Of a stretch of DNA of 64,000 nucleotides, positions 18,394-26,745 are shown one piece after another. This DNA is from Isosphaeraceae bacterium EP7 (GTDB taxonomy: Bacteria > Planctomycetota > Planctomycetia > Isosphaerales > Isosphaeraceae). The notes beneath the pieces are model-generated. The model searched no databases. It was not told where the DNA came from and saw nothing but the letters and a program-made list of their open reading frames with translations. The position numbers and the translations under genes were made by a program. Position 1 is the first letter of the stretch. The number at the start of each line of letters is the position of its first letter. The stretch spans positions 6,149,174 to 6,213,173 of the forward strand of contig CP151667.1 in NCBI GenBank assembly GCA_038400315.1. The letters run 5' to 3'.

Positions 18394-18606
18394 ATGTCCC
18401 GACGCGCATTCGCTTTCTCGCGCCTGCTCGCGGCGGCGGCCCTTTGCATGCTGATCGTCGGTTGCGACGGCCCGACCACGGGCACGGCGACCGAGGCCCA
18501 CGACCAGGACAAGTCGGCCGGCCACATGGTCCATCCCGCGGCCGGCCCCAACTCTCCCATGGCGAAGAAAGCCGCAGCGAAGAAGGCCGCTCAGGCCCCC
18601 CAGTAA
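18394..18606 (+). CDS. Small lipoprotein, 70 aa
   Basis: The start MSRRAFAFSR leads into a hydrophobic segment (L-L-A-A-A-A-L-C-M-L) and the lipobox L-I-V-G-C, so Cys24 should be lipidated and the protein anchored in a membrane. The mature part is only about 47 residues, polar, ending in Lys/Ala-rich sequence (A-K-K-A-A-A-K-K-A-A). I do not recognise a family. It precedes a DUF1559 gene by 190 bases on the same strand. Planctomycete DUF1559 genes are often next to small lipoprotein genes, and a second such pair occurs at 48767-50412 here. The ATG at 18394 is set by the signal peptide. Confidence 0.75.
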   Translation: MSRRAFAFSRLLAAAALCMLIVGCDGPTTGTATEAHDQDKSAGHMVHPAAGPNSPMAKKAAAKKAAQAPQ

Positions 18607-18796
18607 TCCCCCCTCTTTCGGCCCGCCCCGGCCGGGTCGGGCCGCGCCAACCGTCTCCCTGAGTCGATCTCAACGATCGAACGGGGCGTCTGCGCCCTTC
18701 GTCGCCCTCGCCGGCCGCTAACGCATCAATGCGCGTGCCGGCCCCATTGCGCATCTCATTCGCCCGCGTCTCCCCCCTTGCTCGTGGAGGTCCTCG

Positions 18797-19876
18797 ATGC
18801 AGATCCATCGTCGTTCTCGCGGCTTCACGCTCATCGAACTGCTCGTCGTCATCTCCATCATCGCCGTCCTGATCGCACTCCTCCTGCCCGCCGTACAGAG
18901 CGCACGCGAGGCCGCCAGGCGTACACAGTGCGTCAATAATCTGAAGCAGATGGGCCTCGCGGTCCACAATTACGAGAGCACCAATGGGTGCTTCCCGCCC
19001 TCTTCGATCTATCCTTCTCCGCTCGACAGCTGGGGCTGGGCTCCCGCGGGTCACCTGGCCCTGCTCCAGTATGTGGAGCAAGGCGTGATGTATAACGCGT
19101 ATAACGCGGGTGCCGTGCACCCGAACGGCAACGGGAGCCAGATGTATGACATGAACGCGACCGTGTTCAACACGCAGATCGCCACCCTGCTCTGCCCGTC
19201 CGACCCGCCGATGGTGAAGGTGAGCCTCTGCAGCTATGTGGGCAACGCCGCGGGACCGTTCCCGATGACGGGCTACAGCGGCACCTTCGTGCCGACGGAA
19301 GCGTCGTGGCCCGAGGGCGCGCCCAGCCCCGGGGCGAACACGTCGACCCTGAAGATCTCCGGGATCGTCGACGGCACGAGCAACACGGCCCTGTTCAGCG
19401 AGAAGCTGACGGCGCACTCCAACGTGGGCAACGTGACGGCGGCCAGCGGCAACCCGAACGATGCCCGCCGCGTCTGGTTCAGGGCCCCCGACATGGGCCG
19501 CGAGAAGACCTCGCAAACCCTCCTGGCGGTCCAGACGATGCTGGCCAGCTGCAAGTCGATGGCCCCGTCCACGGTGGCGACGGGCTCGGCCAGCGAGACG
19601 TCGGGGTGGTTCCGCAGCTACCCTGCCTATGCGAACTACGGCGTGTACCACCACACCGGGACGCCGAACAGCCGGAACTGCGGGGCCAACTTCATCGCCG
19701 AGTGGGGACAGGACTTCTGGGGCACCTCCAACGCGTCGAGCCTGCACCCGGGCGGCGTGAACACATGCTTCTCCGACGGCTCGATCAAGTTCATCAAGGA
19801 CACGGTCAGCCAGCAGACCTGGTGGGCGATCGGCACCCGGGCCGGCGGCGAGGTGCTCAGCTCCGACTCCTACTGA
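18797..19876 (+). CDS. DUF1559 pseudopilin-like protein
   Basis: A 359-aa paralogue of the protein at 15414. The leader is short (MQIHRRSRG) and leads directly to [14 protein letters not shown], so the prepilin peptidase site is G9/F10, as in ordinary type IV pseudopilins. The end carries H-P-G-G-V-N-T-C-F-S-D-G-S-I-K-F and S-S-D-S-Y. The globular part differs from the first copy in length and sequence, so substrates or partners probably differ. A 77-base stretch over the transmembrane helix (18845-18921) differs from the first copy at only two positions. A terminator hairpin follows the stop. Confidence 0.92.
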   Translation: MQIHRRSRGFTLIELLVVISIIAVLIALLLPAVQSAREAARRTQCVNNLKQMGLAVHNYESTNGCFPPSSIYPSPLDSWGWAPAGHLALLQYVEQGVMYNAYNAGAVHPNGNGSQMYDMNATVFNTQIATLLCPSDPPMVKVSLCSYVGNAAGPFPMTGYSGTFVPTEASWPEGAPSPGANTSTLKISGIVDGTSNTALFSEKLTAHSNVGNVTAASGNPNDARRVWFRAPDMGREKTSQTLLAVQTMLASCKSMAPSTVATGSASETSGWFRSYPAYANYGVYHHTGTPNSRNCGANFIAEWGQDFWGTSNASSLHPGGVNTCFSDGSIKFIKDTVSQQTWWAIGTRAGGEVLSSDSY

Positions 19877-19936
19877 TCTCTCGATTGATGCGACAACACC
19901 AGGCCGGTCGATGCTGCCCGGCCCCTGATCTTCGCC

Positions 19937-19969
19937 CCCCCCGCGACCTCCAGTGTCGGTCGCGGGGGG
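19937..19969. terminator. Bidirectional terminator between DUF1559 and DUF1501 genes
   Basis: A perfect 12-bp GC-rich stem (19937-19948 with 19958-19969), 9-base loop, followed on the plus strand by TTCTCGTTT. Lies between convergent genes. Confidence 0.7.
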
Positions 19970-19993
19970 TTCTCGTTTCATCCCCCCTTCGGA

Positions 19994-21364
19994 TCAGATC
20001 AGCTCGCGGATCGGCTCGCCCCGGGCCAGGAGCGGGATGGGCCGGCCGGAGTGGTCGGGGAACGAGAGGGTGTGGTCGATGCCGAGGTGCTTGTACCAGG
20101 TGGCCAGGACGTCGCCCGGGTCGAGCCTCCGGTCCTTCGGCTCCTCCCCCTTGCGGGTGGTCGAGCCGACGACCTGGCCCATGGGCATGCCGCCGCCGGA
20201 CATGAGGATGGACATGGCGCCGGGCCAGTGCTCGCGGCCGGGCTGGCCGTTGAAGTTGGAGAGCCTGGGCGTGCGGCCCATCTCGCCCATCACGACGACC
20301 AGGGTGTCTCGGTCCATGCCGCGCGAGTGGATGTCGGCGATGAGCGCCGAGACGGCGCGGTCGAGCACGGGGAGGCGCTTGGCCATCTCGTCGAAGATGT
20401 TCCAGACGCTGGCGTGGTCGTCCCAGGAGAAGGCCTTCTGCCCCTCGATGCAGGGGAAGTCAACCGTGACGAGCCGCGCGCCCGACTCGACCAGTCGCCT
20501 GGCGAGCAGGCACCGCTGGCCGATGACGTCGCGGCCGTAGCGATCGCGGAGCCTCGGGTCTTCGCGCGAGAGGTCGAAGGCCCGACGCGCGGTGTCGCCG
20601 GTGAGCATGGAGACGGCCTGACGCTCGAAGGCGCCCAGGGTGTCGACCAGCCCCGAGGCGTCGAGGTCGGACCGCATCGTGTCGAACGCGGAGAGCAGGC
20701 CGAGCCGGCCGCGGAGCCGCGCCTTCTTCGAGTCGTCGAGCGCGAGGGCCGGCACGCCGAAGCCGTCGAGATTGGGGTTTCCCGCCACCGTCAGCGGGTC
20801 GTAAGCCGGGCCGAGGTGCGCGCCCCCGCCGTAGCGGATGACATCGGGCAGCCCCAGGTACTGGGGCATGCCCACGCGGCGGGTGGGCAGCACCTTGTTG
20901 GCGACGGAGAAGAGGACCGGGTAGCGGGGCCGGAAGGGGGGCGTCTCCAGGAGCTCTCCGGGATAGCCGGTGAGCATGCTGTGGGTGCTGTTGACGTGGC
21001 CCGGGCTTTCGTGGGCACATGAGCGGACGAGGCAATACTTGTCGGCCATCGCGGCGAGCAGCGGCAGCCGCTCGGTGATGGAGATGCCCGGGACGTTGGT
21101 GGGGATGGCGGCCTGGAGCCCCCGATACTCGACCGGGGCGTCGGGCTTGGGGTCGAACGTCTCCATGTGGCTGGGGCCGCCCCAGAGCCAGACGACGATC
21201 ATCGAGGGGTCGCCGGCGGGGGACTGGGCCGCGACCGACCGGGCGCGGAGCATGTCGGCCAGCGACAGGGCCGACCAGCCGGCGAGCCCGGCCCGGAGGA
21301 AACCGCGGCGTGGGAGCGTCCCCTCGCAGGCGGTTCGTGCAGCAGGGCGCTGGCCGTGAGTCAT
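19994..21364 (-). CDS. DUF1501 domain-containing protein, Tat-type signal
   Basis: A 456-aa DUF1501 protein. The N-terminus has P-R-R-G-F-L-R-A-G-L-A-G (twin-arginine signal). Family blocks include V-V-W-L-W-G-G-P-S-H-M-E-T-F-D-P-K-P-D-A-P, S-P-G-H-V-N-S-T-H-S-M-L-T-G near residue 125, F-S-W-D-D-H-A-S-V-W near residue 315, and G-E-M-G-R-T-P-R with G-R-E-H-W-P near residue 370. These correspond to metal-site regions of the sulfatase/phosphatase superfamily, but activity is unproven. It is the last gene of a minus-strand run that begins with a CnbZ-like and a TRASH-like gene; gaps of 92 and 138 bases leave operon status open. Confidence 0.9.
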   Translation of the reverse strand: MTHGQRPAARTACEGTLPRRGFLRAGLAGWSALSLADMLRARSVAAQSPAGDPSMIVVWLWGGPSHMETFDPKPDAPVEYRGLQAAIPTNVPGISITERLPLLAAMADKYCLVRSCAHESPGHVNSTHSMLTGYPGELLETPPFRPRYPVLFSVANKVLPTRRVGMPQYLGLPDVIRYGGGAHLGPAYDPLTVAGNPNLDGFGVPALALDDSKKARLRGRLGLLSAFDTMRSDLDASGLVDTLGAFERQAVSMLTGDTARRAFDLSREDPRLRDRYGRDVIGQRCLLARRLVESGARLVTVDFPCIEGQKAFSWDDHASVWNIFDEMAKRLPVLDRAVSALIADIHSRGMDRDTLVVVMGEMGRTPRLSNFNGQPGREHWPGAMSILMSGGGMPMGQVVGSTTRKGEEPKDRRLDPGDVLATWYKHLGIDHTLSFPDHSGRPIPLLARGEPIRELI

Positions 21365-21502
21365 GGCGGGGCCTCGCGGGTTCGACGCGCCCGGGCCGGA
21401 TCGTCGCGAGCCGGCGGCCGTCGATGTTGAAGGCTAACGCGTCGACGCCCTCGCGGCAATTCTTTGTTGAGCAATTGTCGGCGAACGACCGGATCGAGGA
21501 GT

Positions 21503-22543
21503 TCAGCGGGCCTCGATCGCCTTGATCCGGGCGGCGGCTGCGGCGGCCTGCGTGCTTTTGGGGGCTTCGTTGACGATCCGCTTGTAGTAACCGAGCGCCG
21601 CGGCGGCCTTGCCCGACTTTTCCAGGTTCTGGCCGAGGGTGAGCCAGGTCGCGGCGCGGTCGACGACCTTGGCCTTGGGGGCGGGCTCGGCCTTGGACTT
21701 CGACGCGGGTTTGGCCTTCGGCTCATCGGGCATCGACTCGGACTCGGCGGGGACCAGGCCTTCGAAGCCGTCGTCACCGCCGCGGGAGGTGCCCTTCGAG
21801 GCCGGCTTCGAGGTGCCCGACTTGGCGGCGGCGGCGATCTTGGCGAGGTATTTCTCGGGGCTCTCCTGGAACTCGTCGCGGCAGCCGGTGCAGCAGATGG
21901 GGAAGGTCTTGCCCTGGTAGCTGATCGTCAACGTGGCGGCCCCGCCGGTGACGACGCACTTGGGCAGCTCGCCAGTGGATCCGGCCGCGGCGAAGGCCTC
22001 GCCCTCCTTGGTCAGGCCGACATCGATGATTCGCTTGTACTGGGGGGCCCCGGCGACCTTGCGATCGAGCCAGAGGGTGTATCTGATGCCGTTGGAGGGC
22101 ATGCGTAGGGTGAGCCGCTCCTTCGAGCCGTCGGGTCCATCGCCGTCGCGATCGAGGACCAGCGACCGCTTGTCGGCGCCCAGGGCCCCCTTGAATCGGG
22201 CGGGCTTGCCCTCGGGGTCGGTCCCCTCCAGGACGAACTTGCCGCCGGATTCGGCGATGAGGCGGGCCTTCGCGAGGGTCTTGTTCCCCTCGAACTCGAC
22301 GGACATCCCGGAGGGGGCGCCCGCTTCGAAGGTCCAGGCCCAGCGATGGGTCTCGGGCCAGCCGCGGACGGTGTCGGCCGCGGGGACGGCTCGGCCCTTC
22401 CAGGGGGCGACCAGGTTTTCCAGCGTCGCATACGCGGGCGGGATGCGCAGGCCGTCGGCCAACATCAGGGCGTGGGCGACGGGCAGGGCGACGACCCCGG
22501 CGAGGGCCAGGCCCAAGGCGGCCCTGGTTCCGGCTCTGAGCAT
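21503..22543 (-). CDS. Exported protein with TRASH/YHS-like Cys domain and TPR-like tail
   Basis: A 346-aa protein with an N-terminal hydrophobic signal/anchor (residues 5-27). Residues 190-235 hold C196-V-V-T-G-G followed by F-P-I-C217-C218-T-G-C221-R-D-E-F, spacing typical of TRASH/YHS metal-binding modules that bind copper, zinc or heavy metals through Cys pairs. A Lys/Ala/Pro-rich linker (245-300) leads to a C-terminal helical repeat resembling a single TPR (W-L-T-L-G-Q-N-L-E-K-S-G-K-A-A-A-A-L-G-Y). The N-terminal part (35-180) is unrecognised. The ATG at 22543 with a GGGGAAG site is preferred over an 18-codon extension. A periplasmic metal-sensing or carrier role is an inference. Confidence 0.72.
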   Translation of the reverse strand: MLRAGTRAALGLALAGVVALPVAHALMLADGLRIPPAYATLENLVAPWKGRAVPAADTVRGWPETHRWAWTFEAGAPSGMSVEFEGNKTLAKARLIAESGGKFVLEGTDPEGKPARFKGALGADKRSLVLDRDGDGPDGSKERLTLRMPSNGIRYTLWLDRKVAGAPQYKRIIDVGLTKEGEAFAAAGSTGELPKCVVTGGAATLTISYQGKTFPICCTGCRDEFQESPEKYLAKIAAAAKSGTSKPASKGTSRGGDDGFEGLVPAESESMPDEPKAKPASKSKAEPAPKAKVVDRAATWLTLGQNLEKSGKAAAALGYYKRIVNEAPKSTQAAAAAARIKAIEAR

Positions 22544-22635
22544 GGCGTGACTTCCCCGGGGTCGGCGGCCTGGATTCAATCGATGCGTGGCGTTCAAGTC
22601 TAAGGTGGCGGGCCCTGGATTGGTACGGCCCCGAC

Positions 22636-23388
22636 TCAGAGGCGCAGCTCGGAGCGGACCCCGCGCAGGTCCATCTCGAACTCGATGTCGACGATCGGCG
22701 GGCGGGCCTGGAACCAGCGTAGCCCGTGGATGGCGGCCTCGCCGGCCCGGCCGAGGATGCGCTCCATGAGTTCCGGGCTCGTCGGGTGCGCCGTGTAGAC
22801 GTCGACGGCGGTGGTCGCGGACCAGGGGACACCCAAGCCGTCGAGCCTGGCCTGCATCAGGCCGAGGACGAACTCGGCCTTGGCGGCGATGGCCTCGGGG
22901 CTGGTCTCGCCGCCGCGGATGATGCCCGGCGCGTCGAGGACCCCTTCGGGAAGCTCGCCGGCGCCTGCGACGATGAAGGTGGGGGCATCTTCGAAGAGGA
23001 CGGGGCGGCTGTAGGCGAAGCCATAGAGGGCGGGCTCAGGCGGCGCCGCGACGACCGGCGCGACGTTGGTGCGCGCCACCGGATTGACGCCGTCGACGAA
23101 CAGGCCCCAGCCCTTGAGGATCGACGCATACTCGGCATTGAAGGCCGCGAACCCTTCGAAGGTGAACGGGACCGGGCTGCGCAGCTCGATCGAGCAGAGC
23201 GACTCACGCGGCCGACCGACGCGGGTCAGCTGGTCGGCGATGGCGTCGAAGCCCGCCCGATAGGGGAGCGGCCGGTTGAAGGTGACGTGGGCGATCTCGA
23301 AGCCGGGGGACGAGACGACCCCGCACGAGTAGGGGGCGATGCCGGGGAGGAACTGGTAATCGCCCTTGGGGTGGCTAACGAGCGGCAT
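22636..23388 (-). CDS. CnbZ-like protein (2-amino-5-chloromuconate deaminase-like)
   Basis: A 250-aa cytoplasmic protein. The blocks S-L-C-S-I-E-L-R-S-P-V-P-F-T, D-G-V-N-P-V-A-R-T-N-V and the C-terminal A-R-P-P-I-V-D-I-E-F-E-M-D-L-R-G match my memory of the CnbZ family, named for a deaminase in chloronitrobenzene degradation. That substrate is unlikely to apply generally, as homologues are widespread and no aromatic-degradation genes are near. A two-halved, RidA-like fold is possible but not shown. The ATG at 23388 begins the conserved region; longer frames add low-complexity residues. It is divergent from the ybaK-like gene with about 90 bases between. Confidence 0.6.
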   Translation of the reverse strand: MPLVSHPKGDYQFLPGIAPYSCGVVSSPGFEIAHVTFNRPLPYRAGFDAIADQLTRVGRPRESLCSIELRSPVPFTFEGFAAFNAEYASILKGWGLFVDGVNPVARTNVAPVVAAPPEPALYGFAYSRPVLFEDAPTFIVAGAGELPEGVLDAPGIIRGGETSPEAIAAKAEFVLGLMQARLDGLGVPWSATTAVDVYTAHPTSPELMERILGRAGEAAIHGLRWFQARPPIVDIEFEMDLRGVRSELRL

Positions 23389-23481
23389 GGTCGAGGGGCC
23401 TCGCGGGGTGGGCGTGCGGGGGTTAGGATGGCGGGTCTGGCGGGGCGTTTCTTGCGTTGGACCGGGCGGGGCGATCGATTC

Positions 23482-23967
23482 GTGGCGATCACGAAGACCA
23501 ACGCGGTGCGGCTGCTGGAGCGGCTGGGTGTGCCGCACGAGCTGCGCGACTACGAAGTGGACCCCGACGACCTGGCCGCCGAGGGGGTCGCCGTGAAGCT
23601 GGGCATGCCCGCCGAGCAGGTCTTCAAGACCCTGGTCGCACGCGGCGACCGCCACGGCATCTGCCTGGCCGTGGTGCCCGGCGATGCGCGGCTGGACCTG
23701 AAGGCGCTGGCGCTGGTCAACGGCGACCGCAAGGTCGAGACCGTCGCGCTGAAGGAGGTGCAGCCGCTGACCGGCTACATCCGCGGGGGCGTGACGGCGC
23801 TTGCCGGCAAGAAAGATTACCCGGTCGTGGTGGACGAGACCGCACAATTGTTCGACAAAATCTCGGTCTCGGCCGGAATCCGCGGCCTGCAAATCCTGAT
23901 CGCCCCCGACGACTACCTGCGCGTGACCGGCGGCCGTTACGCCGCAATCGCCGGTGAGAAGCCCTGA
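23482..23967 (+). CDS. ybaK: Cys-tRNA(Pro)/Cys-tRNA deacylase, YbaK/EbsC family
   Basis: A 161-aa protein of the YbaK/EbsC editing family, which hydrolyses cysteine wrongly attached to tRNA-Pro. Recognised by T-K-T-N-A-V-R-L-L-E at the start, Q-V-F-K-T-L-V-A-R-G (the conserved catalytic-site lysine is in F-K-T-L), G-Y-I-R-G-G-V-T-A-L, K-K-D-Y-P-V-V-V-D-E and S-A-G-I-R-G-L-Q-I. Family length is about 155-165 aa, which supports the GTG at 23482. An in-frame ATG at 23428 with a nearby GGGGG stretch would add 18 unusual residues and cannot be excluded. The DUF952 gene follows 20 bases downstream, so the two probably form an operon. Confidence 0.9.
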   Translation: MAITKTNAVRLLERLGVPHELRDYEVDPDDLAAEGVAVKLGMPAEQVFKTLVARGDRHGICLAVVPGDARLDLKALALVNGDRKVETVALKEVQPLTGYIRGGVTALAGKKDYPVVVDETAQLFDKISVSAGIRGLQILIAPDDYLRVTGGRYAAIAGEKP

Positions 23968-23987
23968 GACCACCGGAGTTCCCGCGC

Positions 23988-24326
23988 ATGACCGAGGTCT
24001 TCCACATCACGACCCGCGACGCCTGGGAGCACGCCCTGGAGGCGGGCGAGTATCGCTCCGACACCCTGGCGACCGAGGGGTTCATCCACGCCTCGACACG
24101 CGAGCAGGTTTTGTCGACCGCCAACCGCTTCTTCGCGGGCCGGGACGACCTGCTGGTGCTGCGCATCGACGTGTCAAAGCTCGCCTCGCCGCTGAGGCTC
24201 GAGCTTGGCGCCGATGTGCAGGAACTCTTCCCGCACCTGCACGGTCCCCTGAATCTCGACGCGGTGACGGGCGCCCGGCCGCTTGAGCCGGACGCTCGAG
24301 GTCACTTCACCGGGCCGATCGACTGA
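23988..24326 (+). CDS. DUF952 family protein
   Basis: A 112-aa protein with the complete DUF952 pattern: V-F-H-I-T-T-R-D-A-W at the start, T-E-G-F-I-H-A-S-T-R-E-Q-V near residues 29-41, L-V-L-R-I-D near 57, and F-P-H-L-H-G-P-L-N-L-D-A-V near 82. The family is small, cytoplasmic and of unknown function; conserved His residues (in F-I-H-A-S and H-L-H-G-P) suggest an enzyme fold related to ADP-ribosyltransferase-like proteins, as has been proposed for the family. It follows ybaK closely, and its end is 13 bases from the end of the convergent Hint-domain gene. Confidence 0.9.
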   Translation: MTEVFHITTRDAWEHALEAGEYRSDTLATEGFIHASTREQVLSTANRFFAGRDDLLVLRIDVSKLASPLRLELGADVQELFPHLHGPLNLDAVTGARPLEPDARGHFTGPID

Positions 24327-24339
24327 ATGAACGGTCCGA

Positions 24340-26535
24340 TCAGCGAGATTCTGCGGCCGTCGCGAGCTTGGGGACGTCGGCGTCGAACGGGGTGAAAACG
24401 GTGTTGACCAGGCTGTCGTCATGGACCAGGGCGGCGACATCTCCGGCGAAGAACGAGTGGTCGTCGGCGACTTCGAGGTTGAAGACCGGCTGCACCTTGT
24501 CGGGGTCAATGGCCGCGACGCGGGCGGTGCCGTTGGAGACGCGGAGGAGGTCGCCGGGCTCTAGCTCCCTGGCCATCTTCCAGCCCACTCCCACCTTCCA
24601 GAACCGGTGGATGGGGGTGGACACGATGGCCTTGCCGCCGTCGAGCCGGACCTTCAGGGTGGCGGTCGGTGGGTTATGGGCCACCTTCAGCACGGGTTGA
24701 TATCCAATACCTCCCGTCCGCGGATTCTGGCTGAGCACGAGGTCTCCCAGCCTGATCGCCTCGATCGGCCGCGAGCCGTCGCGGGTCCGGACGACGGTGC
24801 CGGCGGCGAAGCAGGAAGACGACCCGATGAACCTGGGCGTCGGCGTCTCAACGATCACGTCGAAAGTGGGCTTGGAGTCTTGCTGCGACCGATACGCGTA
24901 GCCCTTCTGATCGGCCCACCACGCCTTCCAGGCTTCGGGGTCGCTGCCGAAGTCCTGCTTGGTCAGGCCGATGAGGACGGGGACGGCCCGTTCATTGACT
25001 CCCTCGATGTAGGCGTTGTAAGCGGAGATGATCTCGACATCATTGGACATCTGAGTCTGCGTTGCGATGAAGGCCCGGTCCGCTTCCCCGAGATTCCAGA
25101 GCGCCTCATTGCGCCAGGTCCGCGTGTTGTCACTCTCGATCGGGACGAATTGCTGGGGAGGCACCTGTCGGAAACCGGGGCCGGTCAGGTTCTCTTTCCC
25201 GTACGCCGGCTGGTGCGAAGGATGCTGCGACGGCGTCGACTGACCATCGAGCGGGGCCAGGGGCTTGGCGGGCGCGAATTGGGCCGGGAGGAAGGGGAAT
25301 GGAGAGTCGCCGAGGTTCTGGGGCGGCGATGGCTGCTGCCCCGCAAGGCTCGAGTTGGCCACCAGCGCCGTGGCCCGGCCCGCGTCTCCCGTCGCAAGCG
25401 TCAAGAGCTCGACGGGGCTCGGGGCGGAGGCAAACGGGCGGAAATTGGGGCCCGGCCGCACCTGCTGGTTGTACTCCTGCACGGTGATGCCCGGTGTCGT
25501 ATTGAGCGCCTGGACTTGGCGATCCAACAAGAGGACCTCGGTGGTCCGGTAGATTCGCCTGATATTGAACGCCTCGCCCTCGACCAGGAGGATCCCCGGC
25601 TCGCCGGCCTGGCGGGGACGCTGGACACCGGTAATGATCAGGGGCTTGTGGATCTGTCCGATGATCGCGTCCATGTAGTCGCGCGGGTCGCGGATCACCA
25701 GAGTCTCGCGTGCCAGGCGGCGGACCTCGGCGTGCTGGCTATGAACGGCCAGGGTGGCCAGCGCCTCGGTGGCCGACGCCGTGTCGATCTGGCCGAGGAG
25801 CTGAACGGCCAGGGTCTGATCCTCGGCCAAAGGGGTGACAAACCCCGCCCAGACGGCGGGGACGGCGCGGGAGTCTTCCAGGCCGTTGAGCTTGGCCGAG
25901 GCTTCCTCTCGTTTCGCCTTCTGGCGGAGCTGGCCCTTCCACCTTGCCAGCGTCGTGGACCATTGGCGGTTGGCCAGCTTCTGGGCCTGCGCCTCCTGCT
26001 TTGCCTCGGCGACGGCCTCGGGGGTCATCCAGCGGCCGTTGAACTTCTTGCAGCCGAGCTGCTTCCAGGCGTCGGCGTCATCGGGCTTCAGGCGGGTGAC
26101 GGCCGTGAAGTGGGCACGGGCCTCGTCGGCCAGGCCGTTCTGCTTGCACCAGACGGCGAGCAGATATTGCGGCTGGGCCTTCTCGGGCGTCTTGTCTCGG
26201 CGGGCGTTGTACTCGGCCAGCTTCGAGGCCAGGTCGGCGTCGGCCTTCACCGCGGCGGCGACCTCGTCGGGAGACTTTAGCGTGCCTGCGTAGTCGACCA
26301 GGCCCAGCAGGCCGGGGGCGATCGGGTTGTCGGGCGAAGCGGCCAGCGCGGCCTTCAGCTCGCGGGCGCGGCCCTGCGGCAGGCCGCGGGCCTCGAAGGC
26401 CAGCGCCTTGCGGATGTGGGCCTCGGCATCAGCCGGCGCGGGGAGTTTCACCTCGGCGACCGGCGCGGGAGGCGGAGTTTCGGGGGTGGCCTGGGCGACG
26501 GCCAGGGCCATTCCGGCGATCAATGTGGCGATCAC
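24340..26535 (-). CDS. Exported TPR/HEAT-like protein with C-terminal Hint domain (copy A)
   Basis: A 731-aa protein. A GTG at 26535 with a GGGAGG site begins a hydrophobic signal (V-I-A-T-L-I-A-G-M-A-L-A-V-A-Q). Residues 35-200 look TPR-like, 200-330 HEAT-like; a Pro/Gln-rich region of about 100 residues follows. The Hint domain starts at Cys575 (S-C-F-A-A-G-T-V-V-R-T) and includes the block T-P-I-H-R-F-W and the closing V-F-N-L-E-V-A-D-D-H-S-F-F and A-L-V-H-D-D. Hint domains autocleave and usually precede a toxin or a splice partner. Here only 25 residues remain (S-L-V-N-T-V-F-T-P-F-D-A-D and on), nearly identical in copy B. The Asn normally after the final His is Asp, so C-terminal cleavage may be altered. 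Upstream in-frame codons overlap the promoter and are rejected. Confidence 0.85.
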   Translation of the reverse strand: MIATLIAGMALAVAQATPETPPPAPVAEVKLPAPADAEAHIRKALAFEARGLPQGRARELKAALAASPDNPIAPGLLGLVDYAGTLKSPDEVAAAVKADADLASKLAEYNARRDKTPEKAQPQYLLAVWCKQNGLADEARAHFTAVTRLKPDDADAWKQLGCKKFNGRWMTPEAVAEAKQEAQAQKLANRQWSTTLARWKGQLRQKAKREEASAKLNGLEDSRAVPAVWAGFVTPLAEDQTLAVQLLGQIDTASATEALATLAVHSQHAEVRRLARETLVIRDPRDYMDAIIGQIHKPLIITGVQRPRQAGEPGILLVEGEAFNIRRIYRTTEVLLLDRQVQALNTTPGITVQEYNQQVRPGPNFRPFASAPSPVELLTLATGDAGRATALVANSSLAGQQPSPPQNLGDSPFPFLPAQFAPAKPLAPLDGQSTPSQHPSHQPAYGKENLTGPGFRQVPPQQFVPIESDNTRTWRNEALWNLGEADRAFIATQTQMSNDVEIISAYNAYIEGVNERAVPVLIGLTKQDFGSDPEAWKAWWADQKGYAYRSQQDSKPTFDVIVETPTPRFIGSSSCFAAGTVVRTRDGSRPIEAIRLGDLVLSQNPRTGGIGYQPVLKVAHNPPTATLKVRLDGGKAIVSTPIHRFWKVGVGWKMARELEPGDLLRVSNGTARVAAIDPDKVQPVFNLEVADDHSFFAGDVAALVHDDSLVNTVFTPFDADVPKLATAAESR

Positions 26536-26611
26536 GGCGGAGCCTCCCGCTCGGGGTGGAGTCGGCCCGTACGGGAATGCGTCGGGCCGGCCCCCTTGGA
26601 GATGTTCCCAG

Positions 26612-26640
26612 AGTATGCACCGCCGGACGTGACCGCACAA
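26612..26640 (-). promoter_or_regulatory. Promoter of Hint gene A
   Basis: On the minus strand TTGTGC (26640-26635), 17-base spacer, CATACT (26617-26612). The arrangement and surrounding bases are shared with the copy B promoter, and it sits about 77 bases before the GTG start. Confidence 0.6.
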
Positions 26641-26662
26641 GTCCATGCCTTGGTGCATGGGC
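26641..26662. promoter_or_regulatory. Operator-like inverted repeat upstream of Hint gene A
   Basis: GTCCATGC, a 6-base centre and GCATGGGC (8 bp with one G-T mismatch) lie directly upstream of the -35 box. The equivalent element in copy B is a perfect 8-bp repeat, suggesting a shared regulator. Confidence 0.55.
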
Positions 26663-26745
26663 TATTCGCGGCCGACCCTGGGTCGAGCCGGCGGGCGTCC
26701 AGCTCCCGGGGCCGGACGCCTGCTCAACGAATGCTCGTCCGAACC

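Noticed and set aside
26536-26658. Longer N-terminus for Hint copy A (and the equivalent in copy B)
   Set aside because: The similar residues in both come from conserved promoter and operator DNA; the predicted transcription start lies inside this stretch.
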